64,000 nt of DNA from contig NC_081338.1 in assembly GCF_022539665.2 (NCBI RefSeq), positions 992,001 through 1,056,000 on the forward strand. The letters are read 5' to 3'. Under the pieces are notes generated by a model. It was not told where the DNA came from. It did not search any database and saw only the letters and a program-made list of their open reading frames with translations. The position numbers were made by a program, and so were the translations under genes. The stretch comes from Daphnia carinata. Taxonomy: Eukaryota > Arthropoda > Branchiopoda > Diplostraca > Daphniidae. Within the stretch, counting starts at the first letter, position 1. Each line of letters begins with the position of its first letter. Shown one piece after another: positions 1-10,148 of this stretch.

Positions 1-1193
1 ACTTCGGGTTTTTTGCCCTTCGACAGTTGTTTGATTTATGGCCAATTTCCCGACATGCATAGCATATTGGTGGCAGAGCTTGTTCCAAACTTTGCCGTTG
101 ATATTTGCGACAATCAACCTGAGAATGACCCCGAATTCCACAAAAATTAAATCAAGTCAGCTGTGGCGGTGTAGGCTTATAGTTAGAATCACCAGCTGGT
201 TTTGAAAAAGAGGGTCTAGGAGCTGTAGGCCTATCTGGAAATTTATTGAAATTTTGTGCACCATTGTATTTGTTCTCGGCTGAGGAGGTCTCCAATTTCT
301 ATCCTGGTTACTGTTACTAGCTTGGAACGAAACTTGTTTTTTATAGGGTGCACTTGATACGTATCTTTTTTGTCGAATTGCAATTGCCTTACCGCTTGCG
401 TTAGCTCGAGAAATGCGCTCTTAATTTCGTCCTTCTCAGTTTTAGGGTCATCTACTTGTTTACTCTCTTGAATAATATTTGCTACAGCATTACTGACAAA
501 TTCTTTTTGGTCCAATATCATTTCCTTTAATTCTTTAAATTCTGCGTCTCTGGTGGCAGACGGCTCAGTCACTGCCCGAATAAAATCGTGTTTTTCCCTA
601 TCTGTTTCCATGGCTTCTAATCGTAAAGCATACACTCGCGTTGCAGCAACAAGATCGTTAAAGTTCTTGAATTCTTTATATTTAACTTTCGATTGTTATT
701 TGGAATCCAACCCCTCTATAAATTTTTGCATAAAGACTATAGCGAAAGACGCTTCTGAATAGCCTACAGGATATGCGCGTTTGAAAGTTTCCTGCAAACG
801 ATGAGCATATTCTATAATCTTTTCCCCTGGCTTACGCTTAGCTTTATTAAACTTCTTTTGATAAAAATCTGCATTTTCGTCACCATGAAAATGATCAAGA
901 AGAGATTCCTTAATCAGAGCATAGTTGTGAGGATGAACCTTCAAAGTTGCCTGAATGATCGAGAAAGCTTTATCAACCAATTTTGCCCTTAACATCTGAA
1001 TAATTTTCCCCTCAGACCAACCTGGCCCATCTAATATACTTTCAAAAGATTTTAACCGGGAGTCGAAACTTACGATGGGGTTACCAGAAAACGAGGGAAG
1101 TAGCTATAAACGGGAAAAGGTGTGTTGATTATTTTGGAAATCGTTCAAATCATCGACCGTGGCCGCTCTTGATGGAGAACAAGATTCCGCCAT
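1..1193 (-). pseudogene. E1 gag-like protein with two CCHC zinc knuckles, interrupted by stops
   Basis: This would encode the capsid/nucleocapsid protein of E1. The chosen start is the ATG at 1193-1191, which begins MAESCSPSRAATVDDLND. The frame is kept through to 243, but stops interrupt it near 1105, at about 696 and at about 243. The middle part has the amphipathic helix pattern of retrotransposon gag domains, including a GEKIIEYAHRLQETF stretch. Below 150 the same strand carries two knuckle motifs. The outer one is complete (CYACREIGHKSNNC, about 25-65); the inner one has lost its first Cys (FNFCGIRGHSQVDC). The tandem knuckles and coil-rich spacer support gag. The C-terminus and pol lie beyond position 1. 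Confidence 0.7.
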
Positions 1194-1216
1194 GTTTCAA
1201 GTAAATATGGGAAAAT

Positions 1217-2011
1217 TCAAAGTTCTTCTCTGTGGATTCTGAAAGTGTTCTGAAGTGTCGTTCGTAATTGCCTTAGATTCTCTTGCGTTATATCCGATTG
1301 GCTGAGTGGGTGGGCTCGAGGACAGTGTAGAGTGTGTGACTGATTGGAACAATAGTATCTTCTGCGTGTCCGTTTCCTCTTCGGAATGCTTCCCGACAGC
1401 GGCGATGTTTGTTGGATTGGCGTGCTTTGCTGCTGTGTTGGTCTCGTTTGTATGAACGTCAGCGATTGTCTCAATTTTATTTCCGTTTGCGTGATTATTG
1501 GCTTGATGTCGCTCGACTGCTGTGCGAAAAATGGGTTGATTGCTTCCAGAAAATTGTTCGGTTTGTCCAAAAGAATAAAATCTCCGGCTGTAGCACCTCC
1601 AAATTGTTGATGAGTTGTAGTTTCTTTATGTACGACGCTAGGTTGGCTACTTCTTTCAGGAACGTTCGTTGGGGCTCCAGCAAGATCTCTTCCAGATGAA
1701 TTGATGTGTCGCTCACTATTGTGATTATTTCCACGTATCTCCCATCCACGTCTCTGTCGGTGATGTCCCGTCTCGGAACGAACCCGAATAGTTCCCGCTT
1801 TCTTGTTGGTGTGATCTCTTGCAGGTCTATTATGTTGTAAATTTGTCCGTGCAGGCAAGTTAGAACCTGTCTCGCGTGTCGTGTGAAAATTTCCTTGAGC
1901 TCCGTCACGATTTCCTCTGTGTGCTTCTTCGTCTTCTTCGTGATCGGTCCACTGGCTTTCACTTCCAGAATGGATGTCAGATACTTCAGCAGCGTCTTCG
2001 GTTGTTTCCAA
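1217..2011 (-). pseudogene. E1 -1 frame continuation overlapping the 250-aa ORF
   Basis: This 264-codon open frame has no ATG at its head or inside, so it cannot start on its own and could only be reached by frameshifting from 1495-2247. Its upstream half is an Arg/His/Asn/Thr-rich shadow of the other frame. Its downstream half, from about 1640, looks like a natural Gln-rich protein tail with a basic KRKRTRRRYYC patch near the end. It stops at 1217, just before the gag ATG at 1193. It is most likely the true C-terminal part of the upstream ORF, now in another frame. Confidence 0.3.
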
Positions 2012-2247
2012 TCCGTCTGTCTTAGCTGTTCGGCGTCGTAATTCCTCTGAATGTCGCGCATCAACTCGACAAGGTGATTCCAGATTTCCGGGTCGCTCGA
2101 TTGGAAGTCCTTCTCCCTCTCCTTGAGGCTCTTGATGGCTAGCAGTAAGAATGGTAGCTGGCTGTTTGGTAGCTGGAAGATGCTGTCCTGTTTCTTCTTG
2201 ACCTCTTGAAACAGATGCTGGAGGCTGACGTTGAGCTGGTCTTCCAT
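1495..2247 (-). CDS. E1 ORF of unknown function upstream of gag (250 aa)
   Basis: An open frame from the ATG at 2247-2245 starts MEDQLNVSLQHLFQEVKKK. It is rich in Leu, Lys and Glu in the first 180 residues and is probably mostly helical. I do not recognise a family. It lies between the E1 leader and gag in the same orientation, so it is probably an element-encoded accessory or N-terminal gag protein. Its last 50 residues look less protein-like than the overlapping -1 frame from about 1640 downwards. A frameshift, programmed or mutational, may therefore carry the real product into the ORF at 1217-2011. Confidence 0.4.
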   Translation of the reverse strand: MEDQLNVSLQHLFQEVKKKQDSIFQLPNSQLPFLLLAIKSLKEREKDFQSSDPEIWNHLVELMRDIQRNYDAEQLRQTDWKQPKTLLKYLTSILEVKASGPITKKTKKHTEEIVTELKEIFTRHARQVLTCLHGQIYNIIDLQEITPTRKRELFGFVPRRDITDRDVDGRYVEIITIVSDTSIHLEEILLEPQRTFLKEVANLASYIKKLQLINNLEVLQPEILFFWTNRTIFWKQSTHFSHSSRATSSQ

Positions 2248-2264
2248 TGGTTGTCTTCTTTTTT

Positions 2265-2737
2265 TTAAAAAGACTCGAAATGGTGTTCGAAAAAACGTTT
2301 GTTGGGGAAGTGGTTGTGGAAACGGTTTTCTTGGGTAAAAGATGATACTAGTTTGGCTAATAAGGAAGGGGAATTTCGTGTAGTCGAGGTGCTAACATTT
2401 CTTTGGGTTCGTGGTTTGCGAACGTTTGAAAGGTCTACTCCCGTTACCAACTCATACGCAGAGTTCGATTTTAACTTTCCTAACTGGGGATTATCATGAA
2501 TTGCACTAGGCTTCAAAACAGGAGAGGCAGATTTCCTAATAGCTTCTGTTGCCCTTTTCGAAGTCTTATTACCCGTAAACGTATCAGATCCAGCAAGATT
2601 TGAAGTGGAAGTCTTATCAAAATTAATCGGTCTGGCTACAGCTTCGTCAATTTGTGTAACTGGCTCAATAGGACTTTAGTAGCGGATACAGGAGTACGAG
2701 AAAGTTTAGGCCTACTAACAAAAATATTATCCGTCAT
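2265..2737 (-). pseudogene. E1 5'-most ORF, Ser/Thr-rich, frameshifted
   Basis: An ATG at 2737-2735 opens a frame starting MTDNIFVSRPKLSRTPVS. It shifts phase near 2675 and continues as a Ser/Thr/Asn/Lys-rich, probably disordered stretch to a stop at 2265, 18 bp before the ATG of the next ORF. I recognise no domain. Its position directly after the primer binding site and before two other same-strand ORFs suggests it is the first translated part of E1. It may be the N-terminus of one long, now broken gag polyprotein. Confidence 0.3.
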
Positions 2738-2750
2738 TGTGGGTGAGTTC

Positions 2751-2768
2751 GATAGATCGCTGCCACCA
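2751..2768 (-). promoter_or_regulatory. E1 primer binding site
   Basis: TGGTGGCAGCG lies three bases inside the presumed LTR end. From memory it resembles the complement of a tRNA-Leu 3' end (TGGTGGCAGCGGTGGG), with only the first 11 bases matching well. A tRNA set from the same genome would settle the primer identity. Confidence 0.4.
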
Positions 2769-2771
2769 TTA

Positions 2772-2975
2772 TGTAAGGCATTCTTCTGTGGAGATGAATA
2801 ACTTTACGTTATTAAGACAAACAGTAATAAAAATGCACTCGGAATGCGTTACCACAATGTCGAATATATTTTATTTTAAAAGGCCAAATGAGTAACAAAG
2901 GAATAAGGCACAAATGGGAAACAGAAATACAAAATGGAGTTATGCGAATTTAGTTTTACCGTCACCGCCGTGGCG
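2772..2975 (-). repeat. E1 probable 5' LTR (outer edge uncertain)
   Basis: On the minus strand a sequence ending CCTTACA is followed after three bases by TGGTGGCAGCG, which has the form of a tRNA primer binding site (2751-2768). The LTR would run from about 2975 down to 2772. It holds an AATAAA-type signal and AT-rich promoter-like DNA near 2860-2880. The matching 3' LTR is outside the window, so the outer boundary is placed only where satellite sequence resumes. Confidence 0.4.
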
Positions 2976-3591
2976 AATTCAGTGTGAATATAGTGTTATT
3001 GAATCAGTTTCATGATCTACATTCAAACAGTATCAAATATACGTGTATTCCATGTGAATATAGTGTTATAGAATCAGTTTCATGATCTACATTCAAACAG
3101 TATCAAATATACGTGAATTCAATGTGAATATAGCGTTATAGAATCAGTTTCATGATTTACATTCAAACAGTATCAAATATACGTGTTTTCCATGTGAATA
3201 TAGTGTAATAGAATCAGTTTCATTATCTACATTCAAACAGCATCAAATCTACGTGTATTCAATGTTAATGTAGTGTACGATGAGTTTCGTGTTATAGAAT
3301 CAGTTTCAATAACTACATTCAAATAGTATCCAATATACATGTATTCAAGCTGAATATATTGTTATGTAATCAGTTTCATGATCTACATTCAAACAGTAAA
3401 AATATAGGTATATTCAATGTTAATATAGTGTGATACAGTGAGTTTTGATATCTACATTCAAACAGTATCAAATATACGTGTATTGAATGTGAATATACTG
3501 TGAAACACTGAGTTTCACGATCTACATTCAAACTCTATCAAATATACGTGTATTCAATGTCAATATAGCGTGATACAGCGAGTTTCAATAT
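2976..3591 (+). repeat. 70-bp satellite array, block 1
   Basis: About nine units of a 70-bp AT-rich tandem repeat. Typical parts are AATATAGTGTTATAGAATC, CATGATCTACATTCAAACAG and CATCAAATATACGTG. Units come in two subtypes that differ mainly in one 20-base segment: A carries TTATAGAATCAGTTTCATGA, B carries GATACAGTGAGTTTCAATA. Several units have small indels and substitutions. The block is cut at 3591 by insertion of E2. No ORF. Confidence 0.95.
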
Positions 3592-3905
3592 TGTTAGAAC
3601 CTGAGGCTGTCGATACAAGAAAAAGAGAACAATAAAGACAGAATTCTACTATAACTTACTTGTATTACGGGGCAGCAAGACACATGACACATGCAGGGAA
3701 CCCTTAACACACGGAGTCACTCGAAAACGGAGGGCTACCCTTCCAGACTCTCAAACGCAGCGATCGTATCCTTACTCTCTCAAGTCACCAAGGGAACTGC
3801 CCCCCTCACATTTCCCTGGTCTGTCCCGGCATGGGGTTTGTTAGTACATCTAGCGGTCGGTATTGGAAGGGGGTCGTAGAAGGGTCATGGAACGTAGCCG
3901 TAACA
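3592..3905 (-). repeat. E2 3' LTR
   Basis: 314 bp, beginning TGTTAGAACCTGAGGC and ending GCCGTAACA on the plus strand. It pairs with 9835-10148. As the pol genes run on the minus strand, this is the 3' copy. No strong purine tract is visible just inside it (3906-3930), so the polypurine tract has probably decayed. Confidence 0.95.
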
Positions 3906-4284
3906 TTCGGGTTTTTCTGACATGATTTTTTTTAATATATATTTTTCCTTCCCTTTTTCCTAACTGAAATAAATGTTAGGAAAATTTGGAACCTGTATGG
4001 GAGATGGTGGCTATGCCCATGGGCATGGGACGGTTCTTCGCTCACGGCTGACGAAAACAACAACAACAACACAAAACAACAAAACAAACAAACAAAAAAA
4101 AAATAATAAGAAAAAGAAAAAAAACAAAATAATACTAATAACAGATCCCAGCTGACACAAAGCCCTGAGTACTAGGCCTACACTTACAATGGTAAACACT
4201 TAAAACAGAACAATAATAACATAATGGCATAGAAACAACCTGCGCAACCACGATAGCGGATCTTCAACCCGAGGACCGGTACAC
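3906..4284. other. E2 3' untranslated region, low-complexity
   Basis: No gene seen. It contains an A/C-rich simple-sequence stretch at about 4055-4135 (repeated AAC and A runs on the plus strand) between the end of the integrase frame and the 3' LTR. The small open frames here are composition artefacts. Confidence 0.7.
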
Positions 4285-5532
4285 TTACGCCTTGTTAGAA
4301 GCGTACGAAATCTGCGTGCCATTGAGGTGGTCTGATATTCCTCCCCCTGTGTGAAATGACTTGCGGTGGTGCTCTACCGGCGTCGTATCTTCGTCAAGTA
4401 TTTCCGGCTCGTGTTCAACTGCCCCCTCCCAGTCGTCATCCCTTCTTGCTCGGAACTGTCGTATTTGACACACATGGGCGTTAAAGCGTCGGAAACGCCT
4501 CTTTCTCCTACGAGCCGGAAGATCCTCTTCTAGGTAAGTTGTGGGCGCCACTTGTTTCACAACTTGAAAGGGGCCCGTGAACTTCGCCAAGAACTTACTT
4601 GTTAGACCCTTCTTCTTTATATGCCGTCGGACTAGCACCAGATCGCCAACATTGAGCTGAACTGCAGCTTAGCGACGGGCATCTGTCAACTGTTTACTTC
4701 GCTCCTGATTGTTTTTCATTCTCTCTCTCGCTGCTCCCCTCAGGGCGGCCACTCTGCGTGTGAAGGCGTGATGTGTCTCCTGCCTATCTTCTGGCAATTC
4801 ATACGCATTTTCGCCCGTATGGGTTGGTAGTCGGCCGTAAAGTAACTCAAACGGCGATTCTTCTGTCGTGCTCTGTTTGGCCGAGTTGATTGCATAGACT
4901 GCATCTCCAACCAGGTAATCCCAGTTGGCATGATTTGGGTCCACCCCTGCGGCTAAAATGAGCGCAAGAGTCCGATTTACCCTTTCAACAAGTCCGTTCG
5001 TCTGGGGGTGTTCAGCAGTTGAAAAAACGTGGCGAATCTTCCACGCTTGCATCGCTGACTCCATTTCCCCGCTAGTGAAAGCCGCTCCTAGGTCGCTTAT
5101 CATGCGTGTCGGAAATCCATGGCGATTGATGATGTTGTCTTTTATAAAGTTGACGACGGGTTCTGCGGAAGTGTTGGGCACTGCTGTGGCTTCCACCCAT
5201 TTGGAAAGATAGTCGTTTGCCACTATAATGTGTCGGTTTCCCCAAGGCGTAACTTTGAACTGCCCTAGGTGGTCGATCCCGAAAGTCTCGAACGAACGTG
5301 TGGGGGGCGGAATCGGTTGAAGTGGTCCGCGGGGAAGGCTTGCACTATTTTTATGACACTGGCAATACAGACAAGACAACACATACATCCGCACACTCTT
5401 AGTCAGCCGTGGCCACCAGCAGCGTTCAGAGACCCGGGACAAAGTTTTCTGCACCCCCCAAATGCCCACTCTTGGATCTTCATGACAATTATTGAGTATT
5501 TCTCGCCACAAGATAGAAGGAACTACTAGCAA
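4285..5532 (-). pseudogene. E2 integrase (IN), core and C-terminal domain
   Basis: Integrase inserts element cDNA into chromosomes. The zinc-binding part near 5490-5350 keeps CHEDP and the CLYCQC pair, but the second His of the HHCC motif is replaced (VGIWG where GGHLG is usual). The catalytic triad is visible: Asp in FGIDHLG, Asp in ISDLGAAF and Glu in NGLVERVNR. A stop at about 4668 separates the core from the C-terminal domain, which continues in the same frame with GPFQVV and a basic tail (LPARRRKRRFRRF). The lost His and the stop mark it as inactive. Confidence 0.88.
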
Positions 5533-5602
5533 ATACTTTTTACCCCGTGGTTGTTCGTTACGCTTAAATAAGACTCCGTTATGTAAAAAAAAACAGACAG
5601 GG

Positions 5603-6137
5603 CTATCTGGTTAGGAAGCAGGGTTTCAAAAAAGGTCGTAACTGGTTATCTGTTTGTTGCAGATATGCCAGTTCGCTTGGCGTATAGCCATTACTTGTAA
5701 GCAAGCAACTAACGTTATGTTTTGTCGTGGATTCGCACGTTCCCGAGCGGGATGCAACTGGATTCCGCGAGAGAACATCTGCCACCGTATTTTCTCTACC
5801 TTTTAGGTGGTGGATCTCAAAATCAAATTCCTGCAAAGACAAAATCCAACGTGAAAATTTCCCAGTTCAATTTTTTTCCCCCAAAGCCATCTAACGACCG
5901 AACTGTCAGTTCGGACTGAGAATGGACAGCCATACACGTAACATCGTAACTTTTTCAGAGCCCAGACCAGCGCTAGGCATTCTAATTCATTTGAGTGATA
6001 CTTAACCTATGCTTTTGTGAGACGTCGGCTCACGAACGCTCTTGGTCTGTTTTCCCCTGGCTGCATCAGTACCGCACCTAGGCCTACCACGCTGGCATCT
6101 GTTTGGATTTCGATGTCTTCTCGTTCACCGAAGTGCG
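5603..6137 (-). pseudogene. E2 RNase H region, decayed
   Basis: The end of the RNase H/connection region is recognisable at 5603-5842 by EFDFEIHHLKGRENTVADVL followed by SRNP, the standard end of gypsy RNase H before integrase. Between 5843 and 6137 the catalytic part is present only as short shifted pieces. A phase change separates it from the reverse transcriptase frame, which ends in unrelated residues around 6138-6230. Confidence 0.75.
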
Positions 6138-7106
6138 CTAGAACAGGGGCGGTCGACAACCGCTCCACCAATGCCGTTCGTGCCTGGTCGGTCGTCCAAT
6201 TCCACGCAACCCTTTTTTAAATAATAGATGCAACGGGTGTGCGATGGCAGCAAAATCCGGCATAAGCTTCCTGTAAAATGATGCGAACCTCAAGAATCCA
6301 CGCAGTGTCTTTACGTTGGTGATTTTCCGCCCCATCAACGCCCTTACTTTGTCTGGGTCAGGCCGGACACAGTCGGCAGCGATAACGTGACCCAGATGTT
6401 TCACCTGATTAGTTCCAAATACATATTTAGCACTGTTTAAGGTTAAATTTGCTTTCTTCAGTGCTGATAACACTAACTTGAGTCTTTCTTGATGTTCTTC
6501 AAAATTTCTGACAAAAATCAAAATGTCGTCGAGATATACCAGGCACATATTCCACTTTAGTGTTCCTAGCACTCGATCCATCAACCGTTGGAAGGTAGCA
6601 GGTGCGTTCACCAGACCAGATGGTAGCCTCATGAATTCAAACAATCCGTCTGGCGTTACCAATGCCGTTTTGTTTCTATCCTTACTCGCTACTGGAACTT
6701 GCCAGTACCCATTCTTCAGGTCGAGCGAAGAAAAAAATGCAGCTCCAGCCAACCGATCGAGCACATCATCGATTCTGGGCAGCGGGTAAACGTCTCTTTT
6801 GGTTACCCGATTGACGCGACGGTAGTCTACGCAGAACCTGTGATCGCCCGATTTCTTCTTAACAAGCAGGACAGGAGAAGCCCATGGGCTGTGTGGCGGC
6901 TGTATAATCCCGTCTTTCAGCATCTCTTCAATTATTTTCGTAATGATTGCCCGTTCAAATGGTGATACTCTGTAGGGGGCCGCCAGTAGTGGTATGGCGT
7001 CACCCGTCTCGATGACATATGCCGTCTTATCCGTCCGTCCGGTTTATCCATCTTTTCCTGGAAAACAATTTCGATAGTTATTCAATAATTTTTTAATTTC
7101 CTTAAT
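6138..7106 (-). pseudogene. E2 reverse transcriptase (RT)
   Basis: Copies element RNA into cDNA. Motifs in order: SPWASPVLLVKKK, RFCVDYRRVN, YPLPRIDD, FSSLDLKNGYWQVP, the LVNAPATFQRLMD stretch and the catalytic CLVYLDDILIF (about 6525-6545), then the thumb with HLGHVIA and FLRFASFYRKLMP. The frame extends upstream of 6923 to about 7106 with an in-frame stop near 7045. The downstream end is frameshifted. The catalytic YLDD is retained. Confidence 0.92.
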
Positions 7107-7868
7107 TTACCTTTCGTTAAGATTTTCTCCTACTCTTACCTCTCCAATACCGTTTGAGTCCACTTCCTCGTGTACGAACGTAAAGGCAATTTCTGATCGA
7201 GTTTTCCCCCTCGAAACTACCGCAATTTCACATTCGAAATCAAACTCTAGGTTTGCTAGGAGCTCTCTGCGCTTCAAACACAGCGTCTCTCTGTGAAAAT
7301 TTAATACAGGGATTTTTACGCGTCCCGATTTCACCGTCACCAGGCATGAAGGAATCACCCATGCTTTCTCTGGATGGACAAAGCAAACCGTACGTACCAT
7401 ACCCGTTCCTGAAAATTCGACTGGAAATTTCCCACTCCATACGAACGCCATACAGTCGGTTGGGATTCTCACCGTACCAGTCACGTTAAATGTTACTGAT
7501 TGGTGGTGTCTCTTTGGTGGACTCTCTGCGGCCATTGATTCCAACAGCTCCTGGCTCACCATTAGGGTTCCGTCCTCCGGGTTGTCTTCGACGTCGGGGT
7601 GTTTCTCGTTGTCGGCCCCACTGCTGCTATCCGGCTCCGTTGAACAACTTTGATCTGCGGAATCAGTTGGCGATGATTCTACTGAGGGCATGGAATGCGC
7701 TGCTGGTTGCATAATTTTTGACGCCGACTTGTCTTCCTTCCGGTTTCCTTTTGGCACAATTTTCTCATTTTCTACGACTAAGCTAGTTTTACTTTTGACA
7801 ATCCACTCTGCTCCCAGAATCAAGGCAAAGGGTGCAAATTTTACTACGGCAACTTTTTCTAACCCCAC
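7107..7868 (-). pseudogene. E2 protease C-terminal part plus protease-RT linker
   Basis: The upstream end holds the second conserved retropepsin element (FALILGAEWI, where ILGxDW is usual), which completes the protease begun in the frame at 7871-8269. About 60 Ser/Asp/Glu-rich residues follow, then a region with PEKAWVIPSCLVTVKSGRVK, as found between protease and RT in some gypsy groups. A one-base phase change near 7870 splits it from the catalytic half. Confidence 0.65.
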
Positions 7869-7870
7869 TG

Positions 7871-8269
7871 CTAACCCTTCCCAGTGTTTTCATCTATGAC
7901 ATCTACTCTTCTGTTATCTATCCCCAGTAATGTTGGTAATTCGGATCTTCTCTCTCCCATTTTTCCCATCTCCCTTATTGTACTTGATCTTACGGTCGAT
8001 ATTGTTGCTCCCGAATCAATTAGAGCCAGCACTACCCCCACACCTGTATTCCACACTTTTACTAACGGAAGTTGGCAAGTTTTTCTCCGCGGAAAACCCC
8101 ATCCGGTCAACGCCGTTCTGCCCTCGGGGAACCGCCTAGCCCGTTTACCGAATTTAATGGGCAATACCGGCTGGTGTGCCCAGTCGCGTTGCACCGGTAA
8201 CATTTTTGAGTATCTGGAACAGCTACTTCCCTCCTCTCCGTAGCGAAATGAACTTGGGGCTGGCGGCAC
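7871..8269 (-). pseudogene. E2 aspartic protease, catalytic half
   Basis: Retropepsin that would process the Gag-Pol polyprotein. The active-site motif is LALIDSGATIST at about 7995-8030, a DSG variant of the common DTG. The frame overlaps the 3' end of gag by about 160 bp in another phase, as expected for gag-pol frameshifting elements. It runs out at 7871, and the rest of the fold lies in the next phase, so the protease is broken. Confidence 0.7.
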
Positions 8270-9393
8270 CTGCTTTCCATTTGATTTAACCTGGCAGTCA
8301 ACTCGGTGATGGAATCCTCAACTTTAGCTAGGACTGTCGTTAAACCAGCCTGAGGAGAACGGACAGCACTAGGATAAGATACTGGAAAGTTAGACGCGGG
8401 GAATTGGCTGGGAAGAGGTGGAGACGCGGTTTGACGAAATATTGGACTTACCTCAGGCCTGGCGGTTATTCCCATTTCCTCTCGTTGCTGGATACGTTCG
8501 ATAAAGAGCCGAACGCTTTCCGGAGGCGTCGCCATCATGGCAGCCACATGTTCCCATATGGCCAAGCCATTTATCAGGAACGAGACCGATAGCTCTGGAG
8601 TAAGGGCATACGGAAACTGCCGGCAGATGGCAGCCTTTGCCAGTGCGTAGGAAATGCCCGTCTCACCTAGCATTTGAACCCGAGCTCCTACCTGCCTGTA
8701 CCACTCTGCCAGAGACAGCCGTCTGGTGAAGTTTCTCGCCAGTGCATTCGACCAGAGGTTCCAAGGTGCGATCGTGTAGCCTGTTGTTAAATGCTACTGC
8801 AGTGATGTTCCGCCTAATTGTCGAATAGCAACTAACCGCCTGGTCGGTCCGTCTCAATGCTCCACCTCTCCAATTTGGTTGATGTGTTCCACCCATTCGG
8901 TCCCTCTATCTTCGTCACTTCCCTCAAATTTGGGAATTGCCTCTACCACCGCCGTAGGGACTTGCCCTAGACCTGCTGGACGGCCTACGCCTACCTCTGC
9001 CAACGCAGCCTCCCTCTGCAGCTGTGGTTGTATCGCGGCCAGGAGCTCCCTCTGGTTCTGCTGTTGCGCGGCTCTATCCTCGGCCATCACCTGGGCAAAT
9101 TGCCGCATAAAGACCTCCATTGGAGCCGGCGCCTGTGCTTGGTCCTCTTCAGCCTGCATGCTTCCTTCTCTCAACTTATTCTTAGTGGTTTCCCTCTTTC
9201 TAACCGCGGGTGATGTAAACTTCGCCTCGGCTGTCACGGGTTCCCTCTGTTGTTGGACTGGATTCCAAGGTTTCGCGTTTTGCTCGGGATCTGAAGTTAT
9301 GGGTCCGTCTCTTCTCTCGCGAAAATGGTACGGAGACCTCGTACGCTCCGTGTTGGACCCAACTGACGTCATACGCTGGCCGTTATACCACAC
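8107..9393 (-). pseudogene. E2 gag with one CCHC zinc knuckle
   Basis: Capsid/nucleocapsid protein. One frame runs from 9393 to 8107, interrupted by two stops at about 8854 and 8797. The N-terminal 140 residues are Gln/Glu/Ala-rich. The gag domain follows, with IPKFEGSDEDRGTEWVEHIN, WNLWSNALARNFTRRL and FLINGLAIWEHVA. The nucleocapsid knuckle CYRCNATGHTSRYC is at about 8168-8210. The stops lie in an otherwise well-kept reading, consistent with point decay after insertion. Confidence 0.85.
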
Positions 9394-9834
9394 GCACTCC
9401 CGTTGTCCGCCGTTAAACTCGAGCTACTTGCTAACCGCAGATTCGTACTCCCAGTGGAAGACAAAGTCACTCCAAAAGAAAAAATTATTGCATATAGGGC
9501 AGACAAAGGAAGAAAAACGAGAGAAAAAACAAAAAGAAAACCCGAACATTACTATGCACTGGTTCTTGACAAGACCTAAGGCAGACCACTATAAAGAGAG
9601 AAAGAGAACACACAAAATAAAAAAAATGGCCGCTTCACCGACTTCAGAACCACGCGTAACCGATTTTTTTATTCCAATATATATGTATATCTCTACTCCA
9701 CATGGTACTAATTAACTCCACACTGGGCGAGATTCTAGAGGCAGCTCACGCAAAAAGGGCTAACGAAACTCCACAAGGCTTCAACCCAACATCAGAGCTG
9801 TTCGGAGACCTCAAATCCCTCTTCTGACACCAAA
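9394..9834 (-). promoter_or_regulatory. E2 leader and primer binding site
   Basis: Non-coding leader between the 5' LTR and gag. Two bases inside the LTR the minus strand reads TGGTGTCAGAAGAGGG (9832-9815). From memory this is a primer site used by many animal gypsy elements and complementary to a tRNA-Leu 3' end. The remainder is A-rich on the plus strand and carries no clear gene. Confidence 0.75.
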
Positions 9835-10148
9835 TGTTAGAACCTGAGGCTCTCGATACAAGAAAAAAAGAACAATAAAGACAGAATTCTACTATAACTT
9901 ACTTGTATTACGGGGCAGCAAGACACATGACACATGTATGGAACCCTTAACACACGGAGTCACTCGAAAACGGAGGGCTACCCTTCCAGACTCTCAAATG
10001 CAGCGAGCGTGTCCTTACTCTCTCAAGTCGCCAAGGGAACTGCCCTCCTCACATTTCCCTCGTTTGTCCAAGCATAGGGTATGTTAGGACATCTAGCGGT
10101 CAGTATTGGAAGGGAGTCGTAGAAGGGTCATGAAACTTAGCCGTAACA
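9835..10148 (-). repeat. E2 5' LTR
   Basis: 314 bp, same ends as 3592-3905 and about 6% different by hand count. The flank at 10149 (ATGT) pairs with ATAT before 3592, and satellite resumes in phase at CTACATT. Confidence 0.95.

Larger units (their letters stand above)
1..2975 (-). mobile_element. E1: decayed gypsy-like LTR retrotransposon, truncated by the left window edge
   Basis: Reading the minus strand from about 2975 downwards there is a probable 5' LTR, a primer binding site, two or three ORFs of unknown function, then a gag-like gene ending in two zinc knuckles at the window edge. Protease and later pol domains would lie to the left, outside the window. The element has nonsense codons and frameshifts and cannot be coding as it stands. 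The outer LTR edge is set only by where the 70-bp satellite begins. Gypsy-like affiliation is inferred from gag, since no pol is visible here. Confidence 0.6.
3592..10148 (-). mobile_element. E2: full-length, inactive Ty3/gypsy LTR retrotransposon
   Basis: A 6557-bp element on the minus strand with two 314-bp LTRs (TG..CA ends on either strand), a primer binding site, gag, protease, reverse transcriptase, RNase H remnant and integrase in gypsy order. It sits in satellite DNA: the left flank ends ATAT and the right flank starts ATGT, a 4-bp target duplication with one change, and removing the element restores satellite phase. The LTRs differ at about 20 of 314 positions by eye, so the insertion is old. 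There is no env-like gene. Stops and frameshifts break every domain. Confidence 0.93.

Noticed and set aside
1386-1699. Cys-rich plus-strand frames opposite E1 ORFs
   Set aside because: Antisense shadows; Cys-rich because of GCA/ACA codons on the coding strand.
2976-3591. CRISPR-like array
   Set aside because: Repeats are contiguous 70-bp units with no unique spacers, and the genome is eukaryotic.
8879-9715. 278-codon plus-strand frame opposite E2 gag
   Set aside because: Shadow of the minus-strand gag; no motif and runs into non-coding leader.
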